Below are positions 30,824 to 34,121 of a DNA stretch of 34,121 bases, in pieces. Position numbers and translations under genes: made by a program. Positions within the stretch are counted from its first letter, which is position 1, and the number at the start of each line of letters is the position of its first letter. The notes beneath the pieces are model-generated. The model was not told the origin of the DNA, did not search any database, and saw nothing but the letters and a program-made list of their open reading frames with translations. The stretch comes from Chrysophaeum taylorii (lineage: Eukaryota > Sar > Pelagophyceae > Pelagomonadales > Pelagomonadaceae): contig JAQMWT010000094.1 in the NCBI GenBank assembly GCA_029834535.1, positions 1 to 34,121 of the forward strand, read 5' to 3'.

Positions 30824-31227
30824 AGGTAAACAGTGTCCCTCCACATTGCTCTTTTCTATATTTTGACTCTTGTGCTACCATCTCATTGATGTCCACTTAC
30901 GATTTTGCAATACCCAATCATATAATTCCACTGGACTCCAAATACGCGCCGATTGTTATTCAGACGGCTACAGGACAACAACGTGCCTCACACATGATGT
31001 TAACACGTAACATTGTTGTTCCCCTACCAGATCATCCACAAGTTGGCTATGTTAAGATCGACTTCGCTTTATGTCTTCCGCCAGTGCATGACCGACATCT
31101 CGCTATCCTGAGCATGCTCGAGTGGAACCAGACGAACCTGACCACTGTGTTCAATGATCGAGCTGAGCCAAAGCTCAGCGCTGTCACGAGCCGCATAGAC
31201 AAAGATGTATCCCCATACACTACATAG
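30604..31227 (+). pseudogene. Aspartic protease region of B2 pol (DSCAT box)
   Basis: This open frame overlaps the gag tail (first Met at 30679, open upstream to about 30600). It contains HCSFLYFDSCATISLMSTYD, with D-S-C-A-T at the place of DSGAT. Further on come YAPIVIQTATGQQRASHMML and HLAILSMLEWNQTNL, which align with the A protease (IATSQLKALHV). It ends with the TAG at 31225-31227. Cys for Gly in the active-site triplet is unusual for retropepsins. Confidence 0.62.
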
Positions 31228-31379
31228 CAGCTAATTTACCTGCTCTCCCTTGTCTCACTTACAACATCGCTCGCGACAAGCAACACGAACTTCGTTCCTC
31301 GCATTCCCCTCAAGCGATACCATGAAAACAGGGATCTACTGGCATACTACAACTACCTACTCCAAATAGTTTTACCAGA

Positions 31380-32480
31380 TCGCCCGTGGATTCGCCCTTT
31401 GGTTCTCAATCTTCGGAAACAGAACAAGTTTGTTCAGCAAAATACGCAGCCATTAACTTGACTACTTTCACGCCCGGTGTTTCTCTCACAAGAGTCCAAT
31501 CTCCGCAAACCCTCTGTCATGTTACTTTGTTCTGGTTTGTCAACTCCGGCGTTCCTGTCTCAAAGCCACTAATGACTTAGGCTTAAATATCAATGTAAAA
31601 GTTGTTGTTGAGTCTGATGATACGCTTGTTCGTATGTTACGCCACCGTTTCCCTACTGTATTATAATTTGAATCTCTCCCCGCCTTTATTAACCATCTTC
31701 ACCTAATTTCACCAGAGGAAAGGCGCACATTCTATTGTGATATAATTGAGATCACTCCTCCCTGCACAAACAGGAAATTACTAAAACAGCAAAAGACGGA
31801 AGACTTACACAGCCTGCTGGACGATTCTCTTTTCGACAGCATGTTGTCTGTCATCAAGCTACTCCAGCCCTTGGTACTACTGGCGGAGATGACGCCTCCA
31901 CATAAGTACTGTCATCAAGACCACATCACAGTGGCCAGCCTTATCCATACTACTCTTGATTACTGTGTCGATGTTGTTGATAGGCTCCCGACCTACCTCT
32001 GTGGCGACTACTAATCTAGATAAAGATGGATATGCATCGCTCGCAGATATTCTACTGGGCCAATTAAATTATTGTCGTGGCCTATCCTCCATCCACGCCC
32101 CTTCCTAAAGATCGTGGATGATCTACAGGCTATTCCCAAGCGACTTTGGCTACCTAAACACGTATCCAATGACTGGATTCGGGTGTTCCCCGATCCTCCA
32201 TATATCCCCGTTCCTAAAACGTTTGCACCTTACTCTCGCACCGGTTCTGTTCAGCTTACTATGGCTGACCTTGAATCCCTCAATATGTTACTTCTTCGCC
32301 TTCACTCACAACAGGCTCACGAGCAACGTACTCACTCTGTTCAATCCGAGTGTACTTATCATCAGTTGTGCTTTAAACGCTCCTCTATGGAGCCGCTACC
32401 CAATGCTACCTACCCTATACACGTCAAGGTTTTTACAATCCTCTATAACTTGTTTGTCAGCTTACACACTAACTCACCCA
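31380..32480 (+). pseudogene. Decayed C5-cytosine methyltransferase of B2
   Basis: Pieces in several frames match the A methyltransferase in order. They are motif I-like MLLCSGLSTPAFLS (31519-31560), motif II VKVVVESDDTLVRMLRHRFP (31595-31660), motif IV DIIEITPPCTNRKLL (from 31739; Cys codon 31763-31765), motif VI LVLLAEMTP (from 31871), a broken motif VIII around 31985-32010, motif IX SVQLTMADLESLNMLLLRLH (about 32249-32310) and motif X PLPNATYPIHVKVFTILYNL (about 32394-32454). At least three frame changes and stops (31570, 31670, 32010) separate them. The preserved Cys of motif IV and the order of all motifs make chance similarity unlikely, though each piece alone is weak. Confidence 0.72.
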
Positions 32481-32746
32481 TTCCTGTGTCCTATTACATA
32501 ACCGTTTTCGAAACTAACCAACCGTCACACAGGTTATTACTTACAACCTCATCAACATCACACAACTCCTACTTCTTAACTGGTGGCCACCATTCTGACG
32601 GCAACCTCACCATAGAGAACGCCACCACCAAATATCATGCTTCCATCGACGCTCTTGGAAGCACGCATACGTTCACTGCTTCCAACATCCCCCGCGACAG
32701 GGACAGGTCCATATATTCTAGCCGTTTATGGGTTACTTGTGGATAG
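32481..32746 (+). pseudogene. TET/JBP-like domain of B2 (tentative)
   Basis: Directly after motif X, in the same open stretch, VSYYITVFETN matches AAWNTIRCFHA of A, LTGGHHSDGNLTIE matches VACGYFSRVSLTLH, and LGSTHTFTASNIPRDRDRSI matches FSPTHSFSLDVPKGTAF. The HxD pair of A is replaced (LTT at this place), but the distal His is kept and an Arg-rich stretch (PRDRDRS) lies where the 2OG-binding Arg is expected. The segment stops at 32746 by a frame change. Confidence 0.45.
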
Positions 32747-33520
32747 TCCAAGCCCTTCCCCAAGTTGGCTCCGCTGCCACCTATGGCACCGCCATACAAA
32801 AGCTCTTGTCCAGATGCTTTCTTGTGATGCCTGGCTGCCTTACCTACAAGGCCACCGACAACTCTTTCGACTACAAGGACTCTCATTTTGCTCTGGAAGA
32901 CCACCACCTATCTCATAGTCGCTATACAGGGTACCTTCGTGGAAGTGACCGCAAACTCGGCTCTAAAATCCACTCCATGCTTGCTCCATTGCCCACCGTC
33001 CGAGGGTACGCCAATATCATCTTACTCGACCCCCGCAACGGGAAATTACGCTACCCCACTCGACCGGAGTTGATTCGTGCTAACAACCACACCAAACAAC
33101 AGGAATCTTTCCTCTACGCCATGACCTTTGCTGTGACATGCTTCAGCAATGCTCTGCCTGCCGGTACGTACAGCACTCTGTACAAGCACCTTTCGCTCCT
33201 CGTTGCCGATATTAAATCCCTTCTGTTGGACCCTACCTTCCAACATACTGCTGCAGTGACTAAGAAATCCTATGTATCCAATTTCATTACCATTAATCAA
33301 GCTTCCACCACGCGCAGCACAGATACCTTGTCTTTGGCACAAGCTTTTATGATATCTATTTCCAGCAGCTGCTTGACCGAAATGTCGTTAAACTATATAT
33401 CTTCGTCCTACGAAGATACTCTCGTTACTCGTGATGATGAGGATGCACCTCCAAGTGACCCTGCTGCGCACCAGGATGACGACGCACCGCCTTCCCCTGC
33501 CTTAGACACCGAACTCAAGT
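32728..33520 (+). pseudogene. Domain X of B2 pol
   Basis: This part of a 406-codon open stretch (32728-33948) aligns with domain X of A. LVMPGCLTYKATDNSFDYKD corresponds to HPGFAAIDSQGRIALDD, RYTGYLRGSDRKLGSKIHSM to YADYVGHIGDTLQKSTK, and LSLAQAFMISISSSCLTEMS to GDIT-VADFFMSISSRLLA. It ends in an acidic linker (DDEDAPPSDPAAHQDDDAPP). In B2 the domain is unbroken for about 230 residues, which gives the best sequence for a family search. Function unknown. Confidence 0.62.
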
Positions 33521-33539
33521 TCGATGTTTGGCGCAAACG

Positions 33540-34121
33540 GCATATTCCCGCTCATCTATTCCTCGTAAGTCTCCTCGCACACGGATCCACCTGCCCTCAA
33601 TGCCAAAGAACGTGCTCGATCGCTTCCACCGGGTGCATCACTGCCCCGACAACGTCGCTGCCAAGGCCCCCAACGTACCTGCTCGCCCTGGATTCTCTGC
33701 TTCTGACATACCATATCGCGACTTATGCCACCGACTGCGTCGCACACAACAAGCGCCACCCGCACAAGCATTTCATCGCGACCAAGCCTTCTTTGAGCAA
33801 ACTCACAAAGCCGGCGAAGTCTGGCGTGCGACGGCGGCTATGTGACCATCCGAATGGGGAGGCTTCACACGCATTCATCGTCTTCAATGAACCCCATTTC
33901 ATCTCTTGGTGTACGTTACACGCACCACCAACGCCCGGAGTTCACTAAGCTCGACTTGAGTATTGACCCTTGTCAATGCATGCAATGCAACTCAACGTGC
34001 ACATGTGCACCTCTACTCCGATGCCTTCAAGCCCTACTTCTTAGCTGAGCACATACCTCCTAAAGTACCGCGTCGATAAGGGCATTCAACCGTCGTCTTC
34101 CTGCAGCACTACGTAACTGAA
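33540..34121 (+). pseudogene. Decayed integrase of B2, runs off the window
   Basis: In the frame of 33528-33845, NVLDRFHRVHHCPDN matches the HHCC start of the A integrase (VTRWHRIHHQQPE), with DLCHRLRR at the Cys pair. After further shifts, GEASHAFIVFNEPHFISWCT (from 33860) matches GGFRYIMHFVYVISAHKWVY, and YSDAFKPYFLAEH (about 34009-34047) matches the second-Asp box SSDAFSAFRSEAF. The first-Asp box is not clear. The catalytic Glu and all of RT/RNase H lie beyond the right edge. Confidence 0.6.

Larger units (their letters stand above)
27875..34121 (+). mobile_element. Element B2: copia-like retrotransposon with decayed methyltransferase/TET-like pol
   Basis: Non-coding 5' region, gag, protease, methyltransferase, TET/JBP-like, domain X and integrase follow in the same order as in A, at low sequence identity, so B and A are different families with one pol architecture. 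Many frameshifts are present. The element runs off the right edge inside integrase. Confidence 0.82.

Noticed and set aside
30600..30830. Programmed -1 frameshift between B2 gag and pol
   Set aside because: Frames overlap in the right phase, but no convincing slippery heptamer was found and the copy has other frameshifts.
33540..33780. CPQCQRTC in the 32728-33948 frame as a separate zinc-finger protein
   Set aside because: The neighbouring frame gives the HHCC-like FHRVHHCPDN block that aligns with the A integrase; the Cys pattern in this frame is more likely an out-of-frame reading.

Overview
The window is eukaryotic nuclear DNA. One long conserved host gene with two short GT-AG introns sits among retrotransposon and DNA-transposon remains. 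I cannot name the organism. The intron-poor gene and the mix of Ty1/copia, Ty3/gypsy, hAT and Helitron sequence fit an alga or another protist genome, but nothing here decides it.

Layout, left to right. (1) 1-7295: a decayed Ty3/gypsy element (gag/protease remnants, then RT, RNase H and integrase broken by frameshifts and a stop). (2) 7629-8808, minus strand: a broken hAT transposase with a BED-type finger. (3) 9177-9773: the C-terminal end of a Helitron/PIF1-type helicase, followed by a 19-base-unit minisatellite (9768-10100). (4) 10200-15370: an apparently intact MON2 homologue (three exons, 1651 codons), the only host gene I recognise. (5) 16262 to the right edge: a nest of Ty1/copia-like elements, each cut by the next: B1 (16410-17697), C (17698-19510), a chimeric inverted copy A'/A'' (19511-22091), A (22092-27874) and B2 (27875 to beyond the edge).

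The main discovery candidate lies in this nest. The pol of element A reads in order: aspartic protease, a C5-cytosine DNA methyltransferase with recognisable motifs II-X and a PCQ catalytic loop, a domain with the HxD...H pattern and fold signature of TET/JBP 2-oxoglutarate dioxygenases, an unrecognised conserved domain, then integrase. Element B2, a clearly different family, carries the same order in decayed form. A second, partial copy (A'') also keeps the methyltransferase catalytic loop. A retroelement encoding both a writer and a possible eraser/modifier of 5-methylcytosine would be a self-contained DNA-modification module. Methyltransferases captured by retrotransposons are known (dinoflagellates and charophytes); the pairing with a TET/JBP-like domain is what I would check first.

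The methyltransferase-dioxygenase stretch of A is one open frame of about 570 codons, while gag, the 3' part of pol and all other elements carry frameshifts or stops. No element in the window is complete. By the nesting, the missing 3' halves should lie to the right of the window in reverse order.
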